Part shown: positions 9,481 to 18,004 of the stretch, one piece after another
Layout of the letters: every line of letters starts with the position of its first letter
Numbering within the stretch: the stretch's first letter is position 1
NCBI GenBank assembly: GCA_947630685.1
Contig: CANRII010000005.1
Span: 1 to 49,413, forward strand
Direction of reading: 5' to 3'
DNA from: an uncultured Ruminiclostridium sp.
GTDB taxonomy: Bacteria; Bacillota; Clostridia; Oscillospirales; Ruminococcaceae
DNA: 49,413 nucleotides
The notes under the pieces: generated by a model
Database searches by the model: none
The model's input: the letters and a program-made list of their open reading frames with translations, nothing else
Told to the model about the DNA's origin: nothing
Made by a program: the position numbers and the translations under genes

Positions 9481-11316
9481 ATGCCGATTTTAAACGAATC
9501 TTATAAATATGAGCCTTTCCCAGATGAAGAATTTAAACAAATGTCGCCTGTTGATGGTGTGTCGGGTTTAATATTACCACATTATTTATTGGGCGGTGTT
9601 AGTGGAGAAAAAGAGTGGGAAAATCCTGATAAGGCTCGCAATACTTTTGTGCATTTGGCGGCTTATGAACATTTTAAGAATGAAGAACATTTACTGTTGC
9701 TGGGACGAACTGGATCTGGCAAATCGGCAATAATTAATAGTTTAGCAGATGACATAAGAAAAGGGAAAGTTGATAAATATAGCGATGTATTGCAAATTGA
9801 TCAGAAAGTGTTTTGTGAAAAATTAGCCGAATTATGCAACGATGTAGATATTAATAGATTTGATGCTACAAATAAAATAACTCGCATTATAATTATGACA
9901 ATTTATACAGAAGTTATGATGTATTGTTTCCAAAACTTCCCTGCCGAACGAGCCAAATTAAGAGACACTATTAAGTATCTCTTATCAAAAAAGCTCTTAA
10001 GAAACAATACGAAAAATTTATTTAAAAAAATCGATGATTTGGATACTGAAGAAATTGAAAAAATGGTTTCTAATTCTAAAATTTTAAGTACAGGATTATC
10101 TATAACAAAAATATTATTAGGATCGTATCATATTATTAATCGTAATGAAGAATCTGCTATTGCTGAAAATGATTATTTCGAAAAAGCTTTGGAAGAGATA
10201 AGCAATTTTTTGAAAGAAAACAACAAAAGAATTTTAGTTTTACTTGATTCTTTTGATGAGTACCAAATTAATAACAGTGCATTTGTCGTAGCTATTAGAG
10301 CATTAATCCTTGCATGTTTTGATATTTATAAAAAATCAAGTAATAATTTTATATATTTTAAAATGGCGATAGCTTCCGAAATATACACGCGTGTTCTAGT
10401 GCATTTGCCTGCACAAAATCAGACAAATACAGTGGCGATTATTTGGTCTTTTAAAGAGCTTATAAAGTGTATGGCCTTAAGATTTGTTTCTTGGTATTAT
10501 GATAATGACTCAAAATATAGAGAAAATATACATCTTTTTAATTTTTTATCAAAATACAAAGTTTCTGATTTAAATGATTCAAAAAAGGGATATGAAATAG
10601 CCGAAGAAATATTTTATAATATTCTTCCAAAGGTTTGCAAGACTAATTCTAGTTATACTTTTTTGACACTTGCATTTATTTCAAGACATACAATGAAAAA
10701 GCCGCGAGAAATAATGCAAGTTTTTAATGCCATTTTGGATAGAATAATATACGAAAAAAATAATAAATATTTTTTTAACGAGAATGGAGACTTTAAAATA
10801 AAAGATGTTGTGCATTCTTTGCAAAATGATTTTATTCAACAAAATTTAAGCATTTATAAGACTATATTTCCTAATATTGTAAAATATATTGATATTTTAT
10901 TATCAGGTAGTAAGTTTATTTTTTATCTTTCAGATAAAGAGTTTAAAAACAAACTAAATGAAGTTAATAGCATAATTCAATCCGATATGCCAGGAAATGA
11001 ATATCTATATTATTTCGATAAATTTGACATATTAAAAGTTGTTTTTGAATCTGGTTTACTTGGAAAAGTAGCAAAAACAAGGACTGTTGATGTTAGTAAT
11101 ATTGAACAATTTAGCATTGATAAACCTATAAAAATTATAGATTCATTGTTTGAATATCAATATAAAGGGAAAATTCAAAGAAATAATGATATTCAGTATG
11201 TAATACACCCGATGTGTTATGAACATTTTAATTGTATAGTTGGAATGCGATCTATGGTTAATACAGATAGTTACGATGTAACCGAATTGTTAAACTCGGT
11301 AATTTCTACAGAGTAA
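9481..11316 (+). CDS. P-loop NTPase (about 611 aa), candidate defence/regulatory ATPase
   Basis: Walker A GRTGSGKSA, Walker B RILVLLDSFDEY; start chosen at ATG 9481 behind ggaggttaat. Confidence 0.8.
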   Translation: MPILNESYKYEPFPDEEFKQMSPVDGVSGLILPHYLLGGVSGEKEWENPDKARNTFVHLAAYEHFKNEEHLLLLGRTGSGKSAIINSLADDIRKGKVDKYSDVLQIDQKVFCEKLAELCNDVDINRFDATNKITRIIIMTIYTEVMMYCFQNFPAERAKLRDTIKYLLSKKLLRNNTKNLFKKIDDLDTEEIEKMVSNSKILSTGLSITKILLGSYHIINRNEESAIAENDYFEKALEEISNFLKENNKRILVLLDSFDEYQINNSAFVVAIRALILACFDIYKKSSNNFIYFKMAIASEIYTRVLVHLPAQNQTNTVAIIWSFKELIKCMALRFVSWYYDNDSKYRENIHLFNFLSKYKVSDLNDSKKGYEIAEEIFYNILPKVCKTNSSYTFLTLAFISRHTMKKPREIMQVFNAILDRIIYEKNNKYFFNENGDFKIKDVVHSLQNDFIQQNLSIYKTIFPNIVKYIDILLSGSKFIFYLSDKEFKNKLNEVNSIIQSDMPGNEYLYYFDKFDILKVVFESGLLGKVAKTRTVDVSNIEQFSIDKPIKIIDSLFEYQYKGKIQRNNDIQYVIHPMCYEHFNCIVGMRSMVNTDSYDVTELLNSVISTE

Positions 11317-11881
11317 AAATTTTTCTCAAATATTAAAAATATTTAATTTATAATATACAAAATATCAAAAACTGGTCATGCAAAATAATTGTATAATTGT
11401 CAATGAATTAGATATTAAAGAAAATTATTAAAAACAATATAATTTTATTTAATACACATCCGCGGATTAGATTAATCTGTGGATGTTTTTCTATGGTAAC
11501 AGGATGGCATAATTTCCTTATCTTTAATGGTAACTCACATATCCGATAAATAGACTTCTAATGAGATTGCATTCAATAATAGAAATAAATGAATTAAAAA
11601 AAATTAGAACATATCAATTATTAATTGGAATGCTTATAAAAACTAATTTGAAAAATCAAAATAGCACACAGATTGCTGATTCAATTTATCAAATTATACA
11701 ATCCTATTTTCTTGAATAAATTGTATAAGGACTTTGATAGTTATTCTTTTTAATTCTTTACACAATAACAAGATTTAATGTGTATTAAAACAAATATATA
11801 ATTAGTTATTATAGAAATAATAACAATAATTTATGTGTATTTTCTATTGACTTTTAATGGCTTATATGTTATATTCAATTT

Positions 11882-11950
11882 ACAACTCAGAAGCTTTTTA
11901 CCACAACTCGGTTACAAATTGTTGACAGTAGACAGAAAAATATATATCTT
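11882..11950 (+). promoter_or_regulatory. Putative promoter with the same direct-repeat operator
   Basis: ACAACTCAG (11882-11890), 12 nt, ACAACTCGG (11903-11911), then TTGACA (11922-11927) and TATCTT (11945-11950). Confidence 0.6.
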
Positions 11951-12222
11951 AATAATGTGGACATTTGTGAAGTTAAGCATGCTATTTAGTAACCCCATTT
12001 AGTAACCTCACAGAAAAATATAATAACTCTTGATCTTGCGCTTATACACTGTATGGTAATTACATATGATATTAGGAAATCACAGAAAATCATACATAGC
12101 CAAAATATAAAACTATGCTGTAAAAATCGGCAAGATAAAAATGATTTATTAATTACTTAGCAATATTTGATGTCCTTTTGCCATATGGCTAAAATAAAAA
12201 GGAAATATTAAAACGGAGGATT

Positions 12223-15200
12223 TTGAAAATGAAAATGAAAATGAGGCGAACTGTTTGCGGATTTTTGGCGGCGGCTATTGCTCTTACATCTTTGCCGTTT
12301 ACTGCTATAGCGGAAACGGAAGAAGAAACTAAAAACACAGGATTTTATAATTCAAATCAATATGTGCTTTTTGCTACGGGGGAAAATTCTCTGCAGCTGA
12401 ACACTTCAAAAACAACCCTTAATGGAAATCTTTATTCCGGCGGAAATCTTGATGCTTACAGCGGAGAGGTAGATGTCAATGGTGAAACCATACTTGGTGG
12501 AGAACTTCGCAAGCACGACTACACCATATGGAGCAGCTATATGCTAAAAGAAAATTCTGAAGAATATGTACTTACTGATTTTTCGGATGAGTTTGTTAAT
12601 TTATTAGGAGATTATTATATCACTCACGAATATTGGCAAACTTACAGCGGAACAGATGTAGACAGTGACACCTCTACATATGCTAAGAGTGGTTTGCAGT
12701 ATTGCGGGAATAATGTAACACTTGACGGCACATATATTTCTGACAGTTATCTGATGATAAGTGCTTCGCAAGCGCTTACAACTTCTGAAGATTCGGAAAC
12801 CAATCTTTATGTAAAAGATGGCAATATCGGGATTTATGCAGGCGATATCTCATTAAATGGTGTAATTTATGCACCTAATGGTTCAGTTCAAATTTGTGGT
12901 ACTAATGTTGAAATTAACGGTATGATTATAGCAAAAGAAATCATGATAAATGCACAGAATTTGTCTATGATTGAGAACTATAATCTTAGCCTTGCACCTT
13001 TTATTCAATGTTATAACGATCAGATTTTGGCAATTAATGCTGAATTCACTAAAGATGATAATACATTTAATATTGCTCTGGCAACTACATTGGAGGGTGG
13101 CGAATTCAATATATATTATTCTTCAGATGGCGAAAATTACATAAGTGATGGTACTACTGATGCCACCGAATATGAGTTGACTATTGGTGACCTCGTGCCA
13201 GAGCTATATATAAAAGCGACTCAAACTTATGAAAATGGATTTGTACTTTATTCTAACATTTTAAAATTTATCTATGATAAAGAATATGGCTATGTAATAA
13301 ATTATGCAGATACTGACAATGAGGGCTTGTACGACATTTTAGAACATGTACTGGGCACCGATATATATGATACTGATACAGATGACGATGGCATTTCAGA
13401 TTATCACGAGCTGTTAATAGGAACAAATCCGTTATATCCTGATTCTGACGATAACGGAACACTTGACGGTAATGAAGATTATGACGGAGATAAGCTTACC
13501 AATAGCGAAGAAGAAAAGTATGGTACTGCCATAAATCACGAGGATACAGACAATGACGGACTAAGCGATTATGAAGAAATATTTATATATGGAACCGATC
13601 CGTTAATGGATGATACGGATGGTGACGGAATAATCGATGGTGACGAAATTGCGCTTGGTCTTGATCCAATGGCCACCGACAGTGACGGCGATGGCATAAA
13701 CGACAGTGACGAAAAAATCCAACAAACTTTTGTGTATGACATCAGTGATAATGATGGTGTAATTGAGCAAATAATTGTTGAATCAGCGGCAACCAATAGA
13801 CTTCAAAGTACAACATCAGCCAAAAGCATTATGGATATAGATATACTTTGCTCAGATGTAGTGGGTTTAATTGGGGAACCATTTGAAATTGAAACCACGT
13901 CAAAATTTGATACTGCAACATTATCTTTTAAAGTGGATAAAAATAAGTTGGGCAGCGCAAAATTTGAAAATTTAATTTTTTTATGGTATGATGAAAAAAA
14001 TGATCAGTTTGTTGAAATGGAAACTGAATATGATTTTGATAATTCAATTGTAAAAACAACAACTGAGCATTTTTCTAAATATATGATTGTCGATAAAATA
14101 GAATGGTATCAAGCTTGGAGTGAAAAACTTGACTACACTTCATACAATAACCTTACAAATATTAGACCTCTTGATACCGTATTTGTGGTAGACTGCTCTC
14201 CAAGTATGGCTGACAATGACCCTATAATTTTGACAAGCCACCCTTCTTGCGATAGAATTACTGCCATTCAAGCGTATATTTCAACAATGGAGGATTATGA
14301 GCGAGGAGCAATAGTTAAATTTGGTTCTACAGCTACAGCAGGCTCATCAGAACAAATTGATCCGGACGGTGATGGTATTGAACTCACCGGAATGCTAAAC
14401 AAAAGTCAGCTAAATGATGAGGTATACACTATAAATAATAACATAAGCGGTACAGATTTTGGCACAGCAATCAAAAAAGGTATTGACTTAATCGAATCTG
14501 ATTACAAAGAATCAGATAAAATAATAATATTCATGTCTGACGGGAATGATTTCGGTAGCAAAAATGTTCTTGAACAACAATTAAAACGTGCAAGTAACTT
14601 AAAAATTAAAATATATACTATAGGTTTTGGTGATGACTGTGATGAAAATACGCTTGAAAGCATCGCAAATGCAACAAGCGGTGAATATTTAAAGGCTATT
14701 TCTTCTGAATATCTTCGTATGGCATACTCTGCTATCGGCACTTATTCAAAAATTGATTTCGAAACTGATAATGATCATGATAATTTACCTGATGTTTTTG
14801 AATATGTTGGAATAAGGCTTTCAAATGGTCGTTCCTGGAATAATTATACAGATGATATAATATATTGCAATCCTAATAATCCGGATACAGATGGCGATGG
14901 TATTTTAGACGGACAGGAAATCACCTATAGTATCGAACAATTTATTACTTTTCCGCATATAAACATGCTTGAAAGACTGGAAAACAACTGTTTTATAAAA
15001 TATACAGTACATTCTTATCCAAATGGCATAGATTCCGATGACGATGGTTTGCTGGATAATAGAAGAACTATAAATACAGACGGTGTAATATTGGCACCTG
15101 TTGATCCGGATCCCATGGTTAAAAATGGTCCTACTAACTTGTGGAAGTCACAAACCGAAATTGATTTAAGCGAAAGCATTCCCAGCGAGCTTGGAGGATG

Positions 15201-15924
15201 GTTTGAATATGAAGATATGAATTGGTTTTCGTATTTCTTATCATCTATTTTCGGATCTTTAGGTCAATCGGTTTGGTTTACATCACAGCTTTCTGATGGT
15301 ATCAGATCACCAATCCTTACTGCTATTGGAGCAAAATGTTTAAATTTCAGGATGGACTCCATGAATGTTGCTTTACATTCGCAGGTAGAAACATGGCAAA
15401 AGATTTTTGGATATAACGATCTTTGTGATTTGATTTTTAGTATAGGAACACTCGGGAATATGGACAAACATCAATTTGACTTTTATGGGAATAATTCGGA
15501 GAAATATGTGCTGTGGATTTGGAGAGGAGATTATTTAAACTTTGGCGGCGGAGCTGAAATGGGAATATATCAAGAAGCTATTAACTTATTTGAGAATTCT
15601 ATTCATTTTAATGCAGCAGATTTTAAGTTGCCAATGACTTTATCACTTTACGATTATGGAAGCGACAGAAACAATCCCAACAACATATTCAGATGGGCAC
15701 CCACAGAAAAGCAATGGTGGATAACTGGATTTGCTCCTAATTTTACTACTCCAGATGAAAAGAACATGGCTATTATAGGTTCAGTTGATTTTTCTGATAA
15801 TGTTAATATGTATAATTCGTTTGTAGAAACTAATAAAAATAATTTGAAACAAAATCAATATTTAATTTTTGATGATGAACTACATACAGTTTGGATAATG
15901 TGGTGGGGAGGTAATGCTAGTTGA
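12223..15924 (+). CDS. Large secreted protein: signal peptide, Asp-rich Ca-binding (thrombospondin-3-like) repeats, VWA domain, DUF4474-like C-terminus
   Basis: MRRTVCGFLAAAIALTSLPFTAIA signal; DTDNDGLSDYEE, DTDGDGIIDGDE, DSDGDGINDSDE; VVDCSPSMADND MIDAS-like, MSDGND; C-term WWITGFAPNF..VWIMWWGG. Confidence 0.85.
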   Translation: MKMKMKMRRTVCGFLAAAIALTSLPFTAIAETEEETKNTGFYNSNQYVLFATGENSLQLNTSKTTLNGNLYSGGNLDAYSGEVDVNGETILGGELRKHDYTIWSSYMLKENSEEYVLTDFSDEFVNLLGDYYITHEYWQTYSGTDVDSDTSTYAKSGLQYCGNNVTLDGTYISDSYLMISASQALTTSEDSETNLYVKDGNIGIYAGDISLNGVIYAPNGSVQICGTNVEINGMIIAKEIMINAQNLSMIENYNLSLAPFIQCYNDQILAINAEFTKDDNTFNIALATTLEGGEFNIYYSSDGENYISDGTTDATEYELTIGDLVPELYIKATQTYENGFVLYSNILKFIYDKEYGYVINYADTDNEGLYDILEHVLGTDIYDTDTDDDGISDYHELLIGTNPLYPDSDDNGTLDGNEDYDGDKLTNSEEEKYGTAINHEDTDNDGLSDYEEIFIYGTDPLMDDTDGDGIIDGDEIALGLDPMATDSDGDGINDSDEKIQQTFVYDISDNDGVIEQIIVESAATNRLQSTTSAKSIMDIDILCSDVVGLIGEPFEIETTSKFDTATLSFKVDKNKLGSAKFENLIFLWYDEKNDQFVEMETEYDFDNSIVKTTTEHFSKYMIVDKIEWYQAWSEKLDYTSYNNLTNIRPLDTVFVVDCSPSMADNDPIILTSHPSCDRITAIQAYISTMEDYERGAIVKFGSTATAGSSEQIDPDGDGIELTGMLNKSQLNDEVYTINNNISGTDFGTAIKKGIDLIESDYKESDKIIIFMSDGNDFGSKNVLEQQLKRASNLKIKIYTIGFGDDCDENTLESIANATSGEYLKAISSEYLRMAYSAIGTYSKIDFETDNDHDNLPDVFEYVGIRLSNGRSWNNYTDDIIYCNPNNPDTDGDGILDGQEITYSIEQFITFPHINMLERLENNCFIKYTVHSYPNGIDSDDDGLLDNRRTINTDGVILAPVDPDPMVKNGPTNLWKSQTEIDLSESIPSELGGWFEYEDMNWFSYFLSSIFGSLGQSVWFTSQLSDGIRSPILTAIGAKCLNFRMDSMNVALHSQVETWQKIFGYNDLCDLIFSIGTLGNMDKHQFDFYGNNSEKYVLWIWRGDYLNFGGGAEMGIYQEAINLFENSIHFNAADFKLPMTLSLYDYGSDRNNPNNIFRWAPTEKQWWITGFAPNFTTPDEKNMAIIGSVDFSDNVNMYNSFVETNKNNLKQNQYLIFDDELHTVWIMWWGGNAS

Positions 15925-16457
15925 AAAAAAACTGCTTGATTTTATTAGCTTTTATTTGCGTAATTACATTTTCCGGCTGCGACATAGGTGTAATAGCTCG
16001 TAATGTTCAAGAAAGACTGTCGGAATGGCAAACGCTGGATGAAGAATCCGAGTTAATAATGCAATGCTTTAATAATAAAGATGTTAACAAGTTAGAAGAT
16101 ATGTTCTGTGAATATACAGGAACTGTTTGCGATCTATCGGCACAAATTTCTGACGCTTTTGATTGTATCGAAGGGAAAATACTGCCATCATATCATTGTG
16201 TTCGTGCGGGAATGGATGGCTCCAAAGAATCCGATGGCACTTTCAGCAGTAACTTATATCATTGTGAAATTCGTGATATTAAGACCGATATCGGAAAAAA
16301 GTATGAAATTCTTTTTACCCGAACTTTTATAAATGACAGTTGTCCCGAAGAGATAGGCATCATTCAGATTTATCTGCGGCGCATTTACGAAGACGGCGAA
16401 GAAAAACCGGAGGATGAGCCTTTTTGGCTGGCAATCATAGGATTGTTAGAGGAATAG
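15921..16457 (+). CDS. DUF5104-like lipoprotein
   Basis: Lipobox VITFSGC; IMQCFNNKDVNKLEDMFCEYTG pattern; 4-bp overlap with the upstream gene. Confidence 0.75.
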   Translation: MKKNCLILLAFICVITFSGCDIGVIARNVQERLSEWQTLDEESELIMQCFNNKDVNKLEDMFCEYTGTVCDLSAQISDAFDCIEGKILPSYHCVRAGMDGSKESDGTFSSNLYHCEIRDIKTDIGKKYEILFTRTFINDSCPEEIGIIQIYLRRIYEDGEEKPEDEPFWLAIIGLLEE

Positions 16458-16490
16458 TATTAAATAATTTGTAGTTGTTTAATTTCAAGT

Positions 16491-16712
16491 CATGACCATT
16501 GGTATCCTAATACTCCTCAGTGGTGGATAACAGGTTTTAATCCTTCGTTCACAGAACCCGACTCAGATATTATGCAGATAATAGGAACCGTTAATCTCTG
16601 TGATAGACCGGCAATGTATGACGGGCTAAAGAATTATGCGCAAAATGAAGCAAAAATTTTTGAAAGTCTTATTTTTGATGATAAACAACAAATCGTTTGG
16701 GTATTATGGTAG
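16491..16712 (+). pseudogene. Orphan C-terminal fragment homologous to the 3' end of the VWA/DUF4474-like gene
   Basis: Translation HDHWYPNTPQWWITGFNPSFTEPDSDIMQIIGTVNLCDRPAMYDGLKNYAQNEAKIFESLIFDDKQQIVWVLW* matches WAPTEKQWWITGFAPNFTTPDEKNMAIIGSVDFSDNVNMYNSFVETNKNNLKQNQYLIFDDELHTVWIMWW. Confidence 0.85.
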
Positions 16713-16725
16713 GAGGAAAATATAA

Positions 16726-17271
16726 GTGTTAAAAAAGACCTTTTTATTGATTCCTTTAATTATTTCCATATTTTTGCTCAGCGGTTGCAACCTTGTCGAG
16801 AAAGCGGTCGATTTATATGATCACTTTACCGAAAGTCATGTGAGCGAATATGACAAGGAGTACGAAGAGGGCGTAGCATTGTGCGAAGAGGTTATCCGCT
16901 GCCTTGACGAAGACGATAAAGACACTCTCAAAATGATGTTCAGCCCGCATGTCCGAGAGTCTGAAAATTTTGACGAAGAATTTAACGAGTTGTTTGAAGT
17001 ATATGACGGTAAACATGTCTCTTACAAAAGAATTTCTTTTCCGTCAACAAGTGGAAGCAAAGAATACGGCGAATGGATATATAAAGATCTTAGTTATAGG
17101 GTATATGATATAGTTTGCGATAATGGGAACAATTACACGCTTGATTTCGTTGATTGTACTGCTTATCCTAAACAAGATCACATAGGATTGCATATTATTG
17201 CAATAATGAACACAAGCACAGAAGAGAGTGCCGAAGCGGGCTTAGGTTTCTGGAAAGAAGATCTTGATTAA
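16726..17271 (+). CDS. DUF5104-like lipoprotein (second copy)
   Basis: Lipobox LLSGC; CEEVIRCLDEDDKDTLKMMFSP; aggagg RBS directly after the orphan fragment. Confidence 0.75.
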   Translation: MLKKTFLLIPLIISIFLLSGCNLVEKAVDLYDHFTESHVSEYDKEYEEGVALCEEVIRCLDEDDKDTLKMMFSPHVRESENFDEEFNELFEVYDGKHVSYKRISFPSTSGSKEYGEWIYKDLSYRVYDIVCDNGNNYTLDFVDCTAYPKQDHIGLHIIAIMNTSTEESAEAGLGFWKEDLD

Positions 17272-17324
17272 CATTTTACATTGTATTGAAAATATGGGTG
17301 TAGCACAAAATTTATTGTAGTATC

Positions 17325-17360
17325 CAAAGCCGAATAAGCAAATGCCTTATTCGGCTTTGA
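17325..17360 (+). terminator. Rho-independent terminator-like hairpin
   Basis: AAAGCCGAATAAG caaatgc CTTATTCGGCTTTGATT. Confidence 0.6.
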
Positions 17361-17670
17361 TTGTAGTATATTATTTGCTTGTTGTCCCTATCATTTGAGT
17401 ATGAATGCCAATATGTAACATAGATGTAATACATGAATACATCATTAAAAACATCCGCTTAAATTCAGGTGAAACTCATTATATTTACTATGAAGAAAAC
17501 TAATCAAAACCGAACGCATCAAGAAATAACACACAAATAAAAACAACAGAAAAGAAAAAGCACTCCGTCCAAACTTTAATCATCGCCCATATCCTCTTAG
17601 TTATTTTAAAGCAATTATTCTAATTTCCCTTTCTGCTATAATAATATTATATATTGGGTAGTTAACATGC

Positions 17671-17742
17671 ACCTGCCGCCATGGCAGGTACCACCTGCCA
17701 CCAAAAGGGCATAGTTACCCCTTGATGGCAGGTGGCATTTTT
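17671..17742. repeat. Alternating inverted repeats ACCTGCC/GGCAGGT (four copies), second pair terminator-like
   Basis: ACCTGCC 17671 and 17693; GGCAGGT 17683 and 17727; CCACCTGCCA...TGGCAGGTGG stem followed by CATTTTTT. Confidence 0.7.
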
Positions 17743-17743
17743 T

Positions 17744-18004
17744 CTATTCTCTGCGGAGCTTGTAGAGCAAACTGCTCTTGCCGCCTTTGGTACGGTATCG
17801 CTGCTCGGTTTCAATGAGTCCCGCTTTACGCAGGTCGTGGAGCGCGCGTCGGACGGTAGACTGCGACAGCTTCAACGCAGAAGCAATGGTGGGAATCGCA
17901 GGCCAGCACTCTCTGTCTTTATTGGCTCTGTCAAAGAGATAAATATATACAGATACAGCCCTGTGCGGCAGTTCCAAACGGTACAGAAAATCAAGTTTAC
18001 TCAT
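17744..18004 (-). CDS. Helix-turn-helix protein
   Basis: MSKLDFLYRLELPHRAVSVYIYLFDRA...CWPAIPTIASALKLSQSTVRRALHDLRKAGLIE winged-HTH; start overlaps the VirD4 3' end. Confidence 0.8.
   Translation of the reverse strand: MSKLDFLYRLELPHRAVSVYIYLFDRANKDRECWPAIPTIASALKLSQSTVRRALHDLRKAGLIETEQRYRTKGGKSSLLYKLRRE

Noticed and set aside
13280-13740. Periodic GAT/GAC-rich DNA that could look like a CRISPR or tandem array
   Set aside because: It is in-frame coding for Asp-rich Ca-binding repeats; no constant repeats with unique spacers. No CRISPR array seen in the window.
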